Positions 51,830-62,000 are shown, numbered from the stretch's first letter. The stretch is 64,000 nt of DNA from Pelomonas sp963422775 (GCA_963422775.4 CAUJSJ030000147.1:1-64000); one strand, 5' to 3'. Notes: generated from the letters alone by a model not told the origin. Numbers and translations: made by a program.

Positions 51830-53362
51830 ATGGAGAACTGGGCCAAGCCGCTGCGGCGGGTGGTGATCGTCGGCGGCGGTGCGGCCGGCTGGATGTCGGC
51901 GGCGGCACTGAGCGCGGTGCTCAAGTCCCCCTACGAGATCCGCCTCGTCGAGTCCGACGAGATCGGCATCATCGGCGTCGGCGAGGCCACCATCCCGCCC
52001 ATCCGCATGTTCAACGGCCTGGCCAGGATCGATGAAGCCGAGTTCCTGAAGGCCACGCAGGGCACGTTCAAGCTCGGCATCGAGTTCGTCAACTGGGGGC
52101 GCCAGGGCGAGCGCTATTTCCACGGCTTCGGCGGTGTCGGCCGCGAGGCGTTGTGGCCGGTGGACTTCTCGCAATACTGGCTGCGCCTGCGGGCGCTGGG
52201 CCGTGCGCTGCCGCTGGATGCCTACGTCATCTCCAACATGGCGGCCAAGGCGAACCGCTTCATGCTGCCGCGGCCCGACATGAAGGGCTCGCCGCTGGAA
52301 GCCCTGGGCTATGCCTACCATTTCGACGCATCGCTCTACGCAAGGCATCTGCGCAAGCTGAGCGAGGCCCGCGGCGTGCGCCGCACCGAGGGCAAGGTCG
52401 TGCAGGTGCTGCTCAACGAAGCGCCCGGGCCGAACCCGGGCCATGTGCGCGCGGTGCAGATGCAAAGCGGTGAACTCGTCGAAGGCGATCTGTTCCTGGA
52501 CTGCTCGGGCTTCGCGAGCCTGCTCATCGAGAAGACGCTGAACACCGGCTTCGAGGACTGGAGCCACTGGCTGCCCTGCGACCGTGCCGTGGCCGTGCCC
52601 AGCGAAAGCACCGCCCCGCTGCTGCCCTACACGCGTTCGACCGCACACCGCGCCGGCTGGCAATGGCGCATCCCGCTGCAGCACCGCGTGGGCAACGGGC
52701 ATGTCTATTCGAGCAGTCATGTCAGCGACGACGAGGCGGCCGGCGTGCTGCTCAAGCACCTCGATGGCCAGCCGCTCGCCGACCCGCGAGTCATCAAGTT
52801 CCGCACCGGCATGCGTCGCCAGGCCTGGAGCCGCAACGTCGTGGCCATCGGCATGTCCGCCGGCTTCGTCGAGCCGCTGGAGTCGACGGCCCTGCACCTG
52901 ATCCAGATGGGCGTGGCCAAGCTGATCGAGGCCTTCCCGCACAGCGGCTTCGACGCGCTGGAGATCGACGAGTACAACCGCCAGAGCCGCGAACGCTACG
53001 AGTACGTGCGCGACTTCATCGTGCTGCACTACCACCTGAACCAGCGCGACGACAGCGAATTCTGGAAGGCCTGCGCGGCCATGGCCATTCCCGAGAACCT
53101 GCGTCGGCGCATGGCCCTGTATGCCTCCAGCGGGCGCCTGGCCAATGTGGATGGCGACCTGTTCCGCGAGCCCAGCTGGCTTGAAGTGATGGAGGGCCAG
53201 AACCTGCGTCCCAAAGGCTGGCTGGCACTGGCCGAGTTGCAGGGCGTGGAGGAGACAGCGACCTACTTCAAGGGCGTGTCCGACACCATCGCGCAATGCG
53301 TGGCGGCGATGCCCGATCACGCGGAGTTCGTGCGGCGCTACTGCCCGGCGGTGCCGGTCTGA
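51830..53362 (+). CDS. Tryptophan-halogenase-family flavin-dependent protein (3)
   Basis: A 510-residue paralogue of the preceding gene, sharing GGGAAGW, GVGEATIPPIRMFNGLARID, the catalytic lysine position K81 (TQGTFKLGIEF) and GWQWRIPL. It follows after 62 bp, so it may be in the same operon. Two adjacent paralogues with complete catalytic motifs suggest divided roles or different positions on one substrate. A third copy is at 20307-21776. Confidence 0.88.
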   Translation: MENWAKPLRRVVIVGGGAAGWMSAAALSAVLKSPYEIRLVESDEIGIIGVGEATIPPIRMFNGLARIDEAEFLKATQGTFKLGIEFVNWGRQGERYFHGFGGVGREALWPVDFSQYWLRLRALGRALPLDAYVISNMAAKANRFMLPRPDMKGSPLEALGYAYHFDASLYARHLRKLSEARGVRRTEGKVVQVLLNEAPGPNPGHVRAVQMQSGELVEGDLFLDCSGFASLLIEKTLNTGFEDWSHWLPCDRAVAVPSESTAPLLPYTRSTAHRAGWQWRIPLQHRVGNGHVYSSSHVSDDEAAGVLLKHLDGQPLADPRVIKFRTGMRRQAWSRNVVAIGMSAGFVEPLESTALHLIQMGVAKLIEAFPHSGFDALEIDEYNRQSRERYEYVRDFIVLHYHLNQRDDSEFWKACAAMAIPENLRRRMALYASSGRLANVDGDLFREPSWLEVMEGQNLRPKGWLALAELQGVEETATYFKGVSDTIAQCVAAMPDHAEFVRRYCPAVPV

Positions 53363-53509
53363 TCACGCGATGGGCCACGGCCGCCGCAACGAAGCACTCG
53401 CCGTCGCCGAAGCAGCGCTGAAATCGGTTTGACTGCGGCAGCCTGCAGCTGAGAATGGACGGACTGAAGCTTGCAAAGCGTCTTCGCAGCAGGCTGTGCA
53501 GGGGAGGCG

Positions 53510-53530
53510 GCAGCAGGCAGCAGGCAGCAG
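53510..53530. repeat. Three tandem copies of a 7-bp unit before the STAND gene
   Basis: GCAGCAG is repeated three times without interruption, 35 bp upstream of the chosen STAND gene ATG, inside a longer open frame in phase with that gene. Tandem 7-mers are prone to slippage; a copy change would alter promoter/leader spacing or, if translation begins upstream, the frame. Confidence 0.6.
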
Positions 53531-53565
53531 GCTACCGCAGTCGAGGATCAGGCCAAGACCACAAC

Positions 53566-56496
53566 ATGCCCGACAAACCAAAACCAGCTGGAGATGGCGT
53601 CTTCATTTCGTGCGTCTCCGACGAATTCGAGAAGGCCTGCGCACCGTTTCCCGGCCTGCGAGGACAGTTGCGCGGCTACCTCGCGCGCACCCGGATCAAC
53701 GTGCGGGTGCAGGAAGACTTCCCGCAGACGGCCGTGGACACGGTCAAGAAGCTGGCCGACGAGATCCGCCCGCGCGCCGTTGTCATTCACCTGGTCGGCG
53801 AGAAACCCGGCGCCCTGGCCGCTCCCGCTGCGGTCGCGGAGTACCTGAAGGCCGAGCCCGAGTTCCTCGCCAACCATCCCGCGCTGCGGGCCGCCCTCGG
53901 CGACTGCTCCGGCTTCAGCTACACGCAGTGGGAAGCCTTCATCGCCCTGCATCACGGCATTCCGCTGTTCGTCTACGCCACCGACAAGGCGTCTGCCCAG
54001 CAGCTGCACCTCGACCGGCTGGCGCTCGGTCGACGGCACGCCACGAGGATCGAGAGCGACGCCGACTTGCTCGGGCAACTGATCGGCGATCTTCACGCCA
54101 TCCTGCCGGTCGTCCCGCAATTCACTCGCAAGATCTCCGGCACGCAGTTGCAGAAGCACGCGCCCAAAATGCTGTTTGGTCGCGAAACGGAACTGGCGGC
54201 GCTCGACGCTGCCTGGGACAACGACACACTGAACGTCTACACGCTGATGGCCTGGGGCGGAGCGGGCAAGACCTCGCTGGTGTTCCACTGGGTGCAGACC
54301 CGCTTGGCGGCCCAAGGCTGGCCCGGCATCGAGCGGTATTTCGACTGGAGCTTCTACAGCCAGGGGACCGGCGAAAGCCGACAGACCTCCGCCGACCTGT
54401 TCATCGCCAAAGCCCTCGAATTCTTCGGCGACCCCGATCCGACCCGGGGCGGCGCGCATGAACGGGGCGAGCGGCTGGCCGGGCTGATTCGCCAGCACCG
54501 CACGCTGCTGATCCTCGACGGCATCGAGCCGCTGCAATACCCGCCGGGCGATCCGCAGGCCGGGCGGCTGAAAGACCCGGCGCTCGAAATCCTGCTGCGC
54601 GAACTCGCCGCCGACAACCCCGGCCTGGTGGTCATCACCACGCGTGAACACCTGACGAACGTCGAGGCACTCACCACCACCGAGGAGCAGAAGCTCGACA
54701 AGCTGGCCCAGGAAGCGGCGGTATCCCTGCTGCGGCACCTGCAGATCGTCGGCACGGACGAGGAGTTGCACGCCGCGTGGCGAGATGCCGGCGGCCACGC
54801 ACTCACCCTCAGCCTGCTCGGGCGCTTCATCGCCGACGCCTATGAAGACCGCGACATCCGCCACTACCGCGAGGTGAAGTTCGAGGCGGCCGATCAGGAG
54901 CACCAGGGCCGCTCGGCGTTCAAGGTGATGACCGCCTACGAGCGCTGGCTGCAGAGCGGCGGGCCGCAGCGCCAGCGCGAACTGGCCGTGCTGCGGCTGA
55001 CCGGCCTGTTCGACCGGCCGATGGCCAAAGGTTGCCTGCAAGCCCTGCGGGCAGAGCCGGCAATTGGGGGGCTGACCGATACGCTGGTGAAGCTGACGCC
55101 GCAGCAGTGGAACATCGCAGTAAAACGGCTGAGCGAGGTGGAACTGCTCTCCGTCTCGCCCGACGCGATCGACGCTCACCCGCTGATCCGCGAGTACTTC
55201 GCGGCGCAGCTGAAGCGCGAGCAGCCCGAGGCCTTCCAGGCGGCCCACTCGCGGCTGTTCGACTACCTCTGCGAGAACACGCCGCACCAGCCGGACGGCA
55301 TCGACGGACTGGCCCCGCTCTACGAAGCCGTCACCCACGGCTGCCTCGCCGGACGACATCAGGAGGCGTGCGACAAGGTCTACTTCGACCGCATCCTCCG
55401 CGGCGGCGGAAGTGGTGGCTTCTACAGCACAAAAAAACTTGGGGCGATCGGGGCCGACCTCGCGGCGGCTGCGGCCTTCTTCGACGAGCCGTGGGGGCAG
55501 GTGTCGCCGAACCTGGCTGCAGCCGATCAGGCCTGGCTGCTGAGCGAGGCCGCAACCCGCCTCCGTGCCCTCGGCCGTTTGACCGAAGCGCTGCAACCGA
55601 TGCGTGCCGGGTTGGAGATGCTGGTTGAGAAGGGCGACTGGATACGTGCGAGTGTTGTTGCCAGCAACCTTAGCGAGTTGGAGGTCACGTTGGGCCGGTT
55701 GCCGGACGCCGTGACCGACGCCCACCAGGCTATCACCCACGCCGACCAGAGCGGCGATGCGTTCGAACAAATGGGCAAACGCACCACGGCGGCGGATGCC
55801 TTGCACCAGTCCGGCCAACGGGCCGAAGCCGGCGCCCTCTTCGCCGCGGCCGAACGGCTGCAGCAGGAAGATCAGCCGCAGTTCGACCCGCTCTATTCGC
55901 TGCAAGGCTTCCGCTACTGCGACTGGCTGCTGCCCCCCGTCGAACAGGCCGCGTGGCAGCACCTGCTCAATCAGCCCATCTCAATATCCAAATCTCAAAT
56001 CTCAGGTGGCCTTACCGAGGTCGAACGCCGAGGAAATTACGCGCTGAACATCGTCTTGACTGGCTCGCAGAACTTGCTCGATATCGGCTTGAATCACCTG
56101 ACGCTTGCCCGCGTCGGGTTGATCCGAGCGATCCTGGAAACCGATCTCACCAACCCGCAGCCGACGCTCGACCTGCCGCAGGTCGTCGCCGCCGTCAACG
56201 GCCTCCGCGCCGCAGGATCGATGCACCATCTTCCCCGAGGCCTGCTCACCGCCGCGCTCTACCACTTCGTCCGCGGCGAGCCCGCCCTGGCGCAGAAGCA
56301 CCTGGCCGAAGCCCAGCAGATCGCCGAGCGTGGCCCGATGCCCCTTTTCCTCGCCGACGTCCACCTGACGCGCGCCCGCCTCTTCCGCGACCGCGAGGCC
56401 CTCACCCAAGCCGCCACCCTCATCCGCACCCTCGGCTATGGCCGCCGCACTACCGAACTCGCGGATGCCGAAGCTGCGATGGCAAAGCGACAGTAG
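53566..56496 (+). CDS. NLR-like STAND NTPase: DUF4062/TIR-like domain, NB-ARC, TPR
   Basis: A 976-residue protein with three parts. Residues 1-185 form an alpha/beta domain (GVFISCVSDEFEKACAPFPG, VVIHLVGEKPG, QWEAFIALHHGIPLFVYATD) resembling DUF4062/TIR-like sensor-effector domains. Residues about 200-560 are a STAND/NB-ARC NTPase with FGRETEL, Walker A AWGGAGKTS (229-237), Walker B TLLILDGIE (313-321) and a winged helix ending AHPLIREYF, where NLRs carry the MHD motif. The remainder is TPR-like helices. The ATG at 53566 is used; the frame is open from 53455 and no clear ribosome site decides. The NTPase-TPR half is nearly duplicated in the gene ending at 62415. A ligand-sensing switch is the likely role. 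Confidence 0.85.
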   Translation: MPDKPKPAGDGVFISCVSDEFEKACAPFPGLRGQLRGYLARTRINVRVQEDFPQTAVDTVKKLADEIRPRAVVIHLVGEKPGALAAPAAVAEYLKAEPEFLANHPALRAALGDCSGFSYTQWEAFIALHHGIPLFVYATDKASAQQLHLDRLALGRRHATRIESDADLLGQLIGDLHAILPVVPQFTRKISGTQLQKHAPKMLFGRETELAALDAAWDNDTLNVYTLMAWGGAGKTSLVFHWVQTRLAAQGWPGIERYFDWSFYSQGTGESRQTSADLFIAKALEFFGDPDPTRGGAHERGERLAGLIRQHRTLLILDGIEPLQYPPGDPQAGRLKDPALEILLRELAADNPGLVVITTREHLTNVEALTTTEEQKLDKLAQEAAVSLLRHLQIVGTDEELHAAWRDAGGHALTLSLLGRFIADAYEDRDIRHYREVKFEAADQEHQGRSAFKVMTAYERWLQSGGPQRQRELAVLRLTGLFDRPMAKGCLQALRAEPAIGGLTDTLVKLTPQQWNIAVKRLSEVELLSVSPDAIDAHPLIREYFAAQLKREQPEAFQAAHSRLFDYLCENTPHQPDGIDGLAPLYEAVTHGCLAGRHQEACDKVYFDRILRGGGSGGFYSTKKLGAIGADLAAAAAFFDEPWGQVSPNLAAADQAWLLSEAATRLRALGRLTEALQPMRAGLEMLVEKGDWIRASVVASNLSELEVTLGRLPDAVTDAHQAITHADQSGDAFEQMGKRTTAADALHQSGQRAEAGALFAAAERLQQEDQPQFDPLYSLQGFRYCDWLLPPVEQAAWQHLLNQPISISKSQISGGLTEVERRGNYALNIVLTGSQNLLDIGLNHLTLARVGLIRAILETDLTNPQPTLDLPQVVAAVNGLRAAGSMHHLPRGLLTAALYHFVRGEPALAQKHLAEAQQIAERGPMPLFLADVHLTRARLFRDREALTQAATLIRTLGYGRRTTELADAEAAMAKRQ
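54124..56481. repeat. 2.36-kb direct repeat, copy 1 (NB-ARC-TPR module)
   Basis: This stretch matches 60046-62403 along its whole length and in the same orientation, mostly base for base, with equal length (2358 bp). The boundary is sharp at ACTCGCAAGATCTCCGG here versus ACTCGTAAGATCTCAGG there; upstream the two genes are unrelated. Both copies contain an A/T-rich CAAATCTCAAATCT-like patch (here near 55985-56003). Confidence 0.85.
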
Positions 56497-56559
56497 TAAT
56501 TTTCATTTTTGATGTTTCTGCACTAGTTTGTACCAGGCAAGCACAACCAGACTTTCGCC

Positions 56560-57162
56560 ATGCACGACTACCAATGGGACGTTTTCATCAGTTATCGCCA
56601 GTTTGACAAGTGGAAGGAGTGGATAGATAAGCACTTCAAACCTTTCCTAAAAAAAGCCCTCCAGGTGGAACTTCGAAAGACGGATGTACGGATTTTTGTC
56701 GACCGTGACGATATTGTTGAAGGAGCAAACTGGCCGGACAACCTGCGCAGCGCTCTGGCCACAAGCCGAGTATTGGTTCCACTAATTTGTGCTGGATACT
56801 GGGATACTGAATGGTGCCGGCGCGAACTTGCCATCATGCTCGAACGAGAAGGAACGTGTGGACACCGCGCCAAAAACTCCGTTTCCACACTAATAATCCC
56901 AATATTGATTCACGATGGAGACCGTATTCCGCCTTCATTTTCGAAGGTTCAGGTTTTCAAGGCAAAACCGGCGCATGTGCGGTCACATTTATCTAGCAAA
57001 GCTGGACTCGAGACGTTCATTCAGGAAGTGGCAGTCCGGATTGCAGAGCACCATAAGCGCTGCCCGACATTTGATCCGAACTGGATCAATTTGACTGGCG
57101 ATGCTTTCGTGAGCCAACTCATGCCGATCGACGAAACAACCTCATTCCCAAACCTAGCGTAG
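56560..57162 (+). CDS. TIR-domain protein
   Basis: A 200-residue protein that is almost entirely a TIR domain. Box 1 is WDVFISYRQFDKW (residues 6-18), the middle loop is IFVDRDDIVEGANWPDNL, and WCRRELAIML carries E89 at the position of the catalytic glutamate of NAD-cleaving TIR domains. A C-terminal tail of about 40 residues has no recognisable domain. The gene is visibly AT-richer than its surroundings, a sign of transfer. It lies between the two STAND genes and only 13 bp before the KGGVGR gene, so they probably form one operon. In bacterial immunity such TIRs kill by NAD depletion; that role here is inferred. Confidence 0.88.
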   Translation: MHDYQWDVFISYRQFDKWKEWIDKHFKPFLKKALQVELRKTDVRIFVDRDDIVEGANWPDNLRSALATSRVLVPLICAGYWDTEWCRRELAIMLEREGTCGHRAKNSVSTLIIPILIHDGDRIPPSFSKVQVFKAKPAHVRSHLSSKAGLETFIQEVAVRIAEHHKRCPTFDPNWINLTGDAFVSQLMPIDETTSFPNLA

Positions 57163-57175
57163 AACAGAGAAAACC

Positions 57176-57493
57176 ATGGGTGAAATTGTTTCGTTCTATT
57201 CTTACAAAGGTGGCGTTGGGCGCACGATGACCATCGCAAATGCGGCCGCCATATTGGCAGCGCGAGGTTGGCGTGTACTGGCTATCGATTGGGATCTAGA
57301 GGCTCCAGGCCTTCATTACTATTTTCCTCAGGCCATGGCGAGCAACTCTGGGCTGCATGGTTTGATGGATCTGATGGTGTCCGCAGCTACAGGCGGTGAA
57401 CGGCTCGACTGGCGTTCGTGCACGATTAAATGCTTCACGAATACGAAGGGACTTCCCACCTTCTGGCTGACGGCGTCGAGGCGCCAAGATTGA
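57176..57493 (+). pseudogene. KGGVGR P-loop STAND gene, 5' fragment cut by an IS element
   Basis: The first 104 residues of a large protein. GEIVSFYSYKGGVGRTMTIA is the deviant Walker A of the MinD/ParA-like KGGVGR family, followed by VLAIDWDLEAPGLHYYF. The frame runs through LTASRRQ and then meets a stop at 57491 that belongs to the inserted IS. The rest of the protein continues at 58984 with QGYETAVANFNWAEFFV in phase. Removing 1499 bp joins the two into a 1246-residue protein. In KGGVGR proteins this region is the N half of the ATPase, so the fragment alone should be inactive. Confidence 0.88.
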
Positions 57494-57536
57494 TGGTGCG
57501 AATCGTCAATCTGCAAGCCTGTGAAAGGGGAAGCCC

Positions 57537-58619
57537 ATGAACGAGATTACCCGAGTCGGGGTCGATCTGGCCAAGCGCGTGATCCAGATTCACGCCATTG
57601 ATGCAGCCGGCCGCGTGGTTGCCGCCAAAGCCCTGCCCGCCGACAAGTTTGCCGCCTGGTGCGTGCAATTGCCGCCGGGCTGTCTGGTGGCGATGGAGGC
57701 CTGCGGCGGCGCCCACCACTGGGCGCGCAAGCTGCGCGGTTTCGGATTGGACGTCCGCCTCATCGCCGGCCACTTCGTCACGCCCTATCGCATGGCGGGC
57801 AAGGGCGGCAAGAACGATGCGGCGGACGCCGCTGCGATCTGCGAGGCCGCAGGCCGGCCCCACATGCGCTTCGTGCCGGTGAAGACGCCCGCCCAGCAGG
57901 CCCTGCTGGCCATCCACCGGCTGCGCGAGGGCTACAAGGAAGACCGCACCGCTTGCATCAATCGCATCCGTGGCCTGCTCACCGAGTTCGGCATCGTCTT
58001 TGCGCAAAGCCCCGAGGCGCTGCGCCTGGGCCTGGCTGACGTGCTGGAGGACGCCAGCAACGAGTTGCCCGGCATTGCCCGACTGGCGATTCAAGAAGCC
58101 CGGCTGCACTGGATTGAACTGGAGTGCCACATCGCCCGCTGCGACGAGCGCATCACTGCGCATGTGCGCTCGGACGAGCAGGCCAAGGCCGCTGCTCAAC
58201 TCGCCGGCATCGGCCCGGTCACCGCGTCGGCGCTGGTGGCCACCGTGGGCGACTTCAAGCAGTTCAGGAATGGCGCACAGTTCGGCTCGTGGCTCGGCCT
58301 GGTGCCACGGCAGAACTCCAGCGGTGGCAAGACGGTGCTGGGGCGCATCACCAAGCGTGGCGACGACTACCTGCGCACGCTGCTGATCCAGGGCGCCAAG
58401 TCGGCCGTGATGACGGCGCACAAACGCACGGACAAGATCTCGCAGTGGCTGGTGCAGTTGCTGGCCCGCGTGGGCTGGCAGAAGGCGGTGGTGGCGCTGG
58501 CCAACAAGAACGCCCGCATCGTCTGGGCGCTACTGGCCAAGGGGCGCGTGTTCGACCCGAACTACGTGTCGGTCAAGCCGGGTGAACTGCTGGCGCTACC
58601 CGTCGAGATGCCGGCCTGA
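57537..58619 (+). CDS. IS110-family transposase (DEDD type)
   Basis: A 360-residue recombinase of the IS110/IS1111 family. The RuvC-like N-terminal DEDD residues are present: D10 in VGVDLAKRV, E54 in VAMEACGGAHHW, D94 and D97 in KNDAADAAAICEA. The C-terminal Transposase_20 domain is seen in LAGIGPVTASALVATVGDF and FGSWLGLVPRQNSSGGK, where a serine is expected to be the nucleophile. The C terminus ends at a normal stop. AAGGGGA before the ATG serves as ribosome site. The enzyme appears intact, so the element may still move. Confidence 0.95.
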   Translation: MNEITRVGVDLAKRVIQIHAIDAAGRVVAAKALPADKFAAWCVQLPPGCLVAMEACGGAHHWARKLRGFGLDVRLIAGHFVTPYRMAGKGGKNDAADAAAICEAAGRPHMRFVPVKTPAQQALLAIHRLREGYKEDRTACINRIRGLLTEFGIVFAQSPEALRLGLADVLEDASNELPGIARLAIQEARLHWIELECHIARCDERITAHVRSDEQAKAAAQLAGIGPVTASALVATVGDFKQFRNGAQFGSWLGLVPRQNSSGGKTVLGRITKRGDDYLRTLLIQGAKSAVMTAHKRTDKISQWLVQLLARVGWQKAVVALANKNARIVWALLAKGRVFDPNYVSVKPGELLALPVEMPA

Positions 58620-58983
58620 AAACCCCCTTCCCAACGAACAAGTTCTTCCCGAAGACGTGCGTTCGAAGATGCATCACACAGGTCAGACCGGCAGCAGGCA
58701 AGCTCGACTAACCCTGTGCCGCGCCCATGGTGGCGACGGCGGCGAACGAATGGAGCCCTGCTGAGCGGTTGGTATCTGGGCCCGCACCGAAACCCGAGTG
58801 CAACAAGGCCGCCTGTAGATGTGCAGTCTGTTCTCTGTGGTGCTGCATCGAACCCGAACTCAGGTATTGAGGAAAACAGCAAAGGCGACTATCGAAAACA
58901 GCCCGAACCCAACTGCTTGATTAACCGGGAAGTCCCTGTAGAATGGGTTAAGACTCGACCTGCTTCCTTCGGGTGTCGGCCGA
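58620..58983 (+). ncRNA. Non-coding right part of the IS, candidate bridge/seek RNA region
   Basis: The 364 bp after the transposase have no convincing coding frame. In IS1111-branch elements the guide RNA that pairs with target and donor DNA is encoded in this 3' non-coding part. I could not define its ends or fold from reading alone; the call rests on position and family. Confidence 0.45.
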
Positions 58984-59031
58984 CAAGGATACGAAACTGC
59001 AGTTGCGAATTTCAACTGGGCAGAGTTCTTC

Positions 59032-62000
59032 GTGCACCACAAAGGCGAGCAGTTCCTCGAGAATCTTCGCAATGAGTGGATGAGCGAATACGACTTCGTG
59101 CTGATCGACAGTCGAACTGGCATTACAGATACGAGCGGCATATGCACGATATTCATGCCTGACATCTTGGTATTAGTGCTAACAGCCAATGAACAGTCGC
59201 TTGCAGGAACAGAGTACGTCACCAAGCACGCGCCAGTGCGGCGTGATCAGCTCAAAAAATCGCGCCCCCCATTAACTCTAGTTCCTGTCATTTCTCGATG
59301 GGATGGGCGAGAAGAGACCAAAGAAGCGGATGTGTGGCTCAATAGTATTCAGAGCCGATTGACTCATTGCGTGACCGATTGGTTCCCGACCGGGCGCGAT
59401 GTCAAAGAGCTGTTTATGTCACTACGCATTCCCCATGTGGCATATTTCAGTTTCGGCGAAAAACTTCCTGCGCTCACAGACAGCACGACCGACACAGAAA
59501 AGCCGGGTTTCTATTACTCAAAGTTGGCAGACCTGTTGGAAGCGCTCTCCGATCCACTCAGTGATCTCGATAGGCTGTGGCGACCACGGAATAACATGCG
59601 AGGTTGGCGCAAGGTGGCGCTCATTGGCAAATCAGCGAAGCTGCAAGAATACTGGCCTGTAATGACTACGCTCTTGAGAAATAACGGAATTGAAGTAGTA
59701 GTGCAGGACGAACTTCAGTCGTTGTCGCAGTCGAGTCCGGCAGTCCTTCGCGAAGTCATTGGCAACGTTGATGCCGCCATTATGCTGATAGGAAACGACC
59801 TGCGCGCGCCCTCTTCGCCGAATGTTAAGTCGCATTTGGAAATCGAGTATGAACTCATTCGGGAATTGGAAATACCTCTGTTTGCCTTTGTTTTCAAGGA
59901 TAGGTCGTCGAGATTCAACGAAAGCTCAGAACACCACAGTGCGAAAGATCGATTTTTGGATCGCATTCGAAGGGAGTATGTAATCAGCGAGTTTACGAAC
60001 GGGTCTGACTTGCGATCGAAATTGACGACGCTCTTGTCGCAACTGACTCGTAAGATCTCAGGCACGCAGTTGGCGAAACACGCTCCCAAAGTGCTGTTTG
60101 GTCGTGAGACGGAATTGGCAGCGCTGGATGCGGCCTGGGACAGCGACACGTTGAACGTCTACACGCTGGTGGCCTGGGGTGGAGCGGGCAAGACTTCGCT
60201 GGTGTTCCACTGGGTGCAGACTCGCTTGGCAGCCAAGGACTGGCCCAGCGTCGAGCGCTATTTCGACTGGAGCTTCTACAGCCAGGGGACGGGCGAAAGC
60301 CGACAGCACTCCGCCGACCTGTTCATCGCCAAAGCCCTTGAATTCTTCGGCGACCCCGATCCGACCCAGGGCGGGCCGCATGAGCGCGGCGCGCGGCTGG
60401 CCGGGCTGATTCGCCAGCATCGCACGCTGCTCATCCTCGACGGCATCGAGCCGCTGCAATACCCGCCGGGCGATCCGCAGGCCGGGCGGCTGAAAGACCC
60501 GGCCCTCGACGCGCTGCTGCGCGAACTCGCCGCCGAGAACCCCGGCCTGGTCGTCATCACGACCCGCTTACACCTCGCGAACGTCGAGGGGTGGGCAACT
60601 GCCGCCGAGCAAAAGCTCGACAAACTAGCCCAGGAAGCGGCGGTCGCTCTACTGCGGCACCTGCAGATCGTGGGCGCCGACGAGGAGTTGCACGCCGCGT
60701 GGCGAGATGCCGGCGGCCACGCGCTAACGCTCAGTTTGCTCGGTCACTTCATCGCCGACGCCTTCGATGACCGCGACATCCGTCACTACCGCGAGCTGAA
60801 GTTCGAAGCGGCCGACCAGGAGCACCAGGGTCGCTCGGCGTTCAAGGTGATGCTCGCCTACGAGCGCTGGCTGCAGAGCGGCGGGCCGGAGCGTCAGCGG
60901 GAACTGGCCGTGCTGCGGCTGACCGGCGTGTTCGACCGGCCGATGGCCAAGACTTGCCTGCAAGCCCTGCGCGCAGAACCGGCGATTTCGGGGCTGACCG
61001 AAGCGCTGGTGAAGCTGACACCGCAGCAGTGGAATATCGCGGTGAAACGGCTGAGCGAAGTCGAGTTGCTCTCCGTCTCGCCTGACACGATCGACGCCCA
61101 TCCGCTGGTCCGCGAGTACTTCGCGGTGCAACTGAAGCGCGAGCAGCCCCAGGCATTCCAAGCAGCCCACTCGCGGCTGTTCGACTATCTGTGCGAGAAC
61201 ACACCGCACCACCCAGACGGACTCGACGGACTGGCCCCGCTCTACGAAGCCGTCTCCCACGGCTGCCTCGCCGGACGACATCAGGAGGCGTGCGACAAGG
61301 TCTACGTCGACCGCATCCTCCGCGGAAGGGGGAGCGATGGCTTCTACAGCACCTTCAAGCTCGGGGCGATCGGGGCCGACCTCGCGGCGGTGGCGGCTTT
61401 CTTCGACGAGCCTTGGAGCCATGTGTCGACTAACCTGACCGCAGCCGATCAGGCTTGGCTGCTGAACGAGGCCGCATTCCGTCTCCGGGCCCTCGGTCGC
61501 CTGACCGAAGCGCTGCAGCCGATGCGTGCTTCTGGGGAGATGGATGTCGGGGTTGCCGAGTGGAATGGGGCTGCGGTCAGCTACAGCAATCTGAGCGAGT
61601 TGGAGGTAGCGCTGGGCCGGTTGCCGGACGCCGTGACCGACGCCCGCCAGTTGATCGCCCATGCCGACCGGAGCGGCGATGCGTTCTGGCGAATGGCCGC
61701 TCGCACCACGGCGACGGATGCCTTGCATCAGTTCGGCCAGCGGGCCGAAGCCGGCGCTCTCTTCGCCGAGGCCGAACGGATGCAGCAGGAGATGCAGCCG
61801 CAGCTCAACCTGCTCTATTCGGTGCAAGGCTTCCAATACTGCGACTGGCTGCTGGCCCCCGCCGAACAGGCCGCTTGGCGGTGCTGGCTGGATCAGCCCC
61901 TCTCAAATTCCAAGTCTCAAATCTTAGATGGCCTTGCCGAGGTCGAACGCCGGGCGACGACGACATTGGACTGGGGCACGCAGTTCGCCGCCCTCCTCGA

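Larger units (their letters stand above)
57489..58987 (+). mobile_element. IS110-family (IS1111-like) insertion sequence, 1499 bp
   Basis: The limits are set by the host gene: CAAG occurs at both junctions (57485-57488 and 58984-58987), and deleting one copy plus the intervening DNA restores the reading frame. There are no terminal inverted repeats at the ends that I can see and no longer target duplication, as expected for IS110-family elements. The transposase lies close to the left end with a 364-bp non-coding right part, the layout of the IS1111 branch. The insertion is on the same strand as the host gene. Confidence 0.85.

Noticed and set aside
53510..53530. CRISPR-like array
   Set aside because: The unit is 7 bp with no spacers; it is a simple tandem repeat.
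58860..59225. Minus-strand frame of 121 codons over the right IS junction
   Set aside because: It crosses the insertion boundary and is antisense to the KGGVGR gene; no homology pattern is visible.
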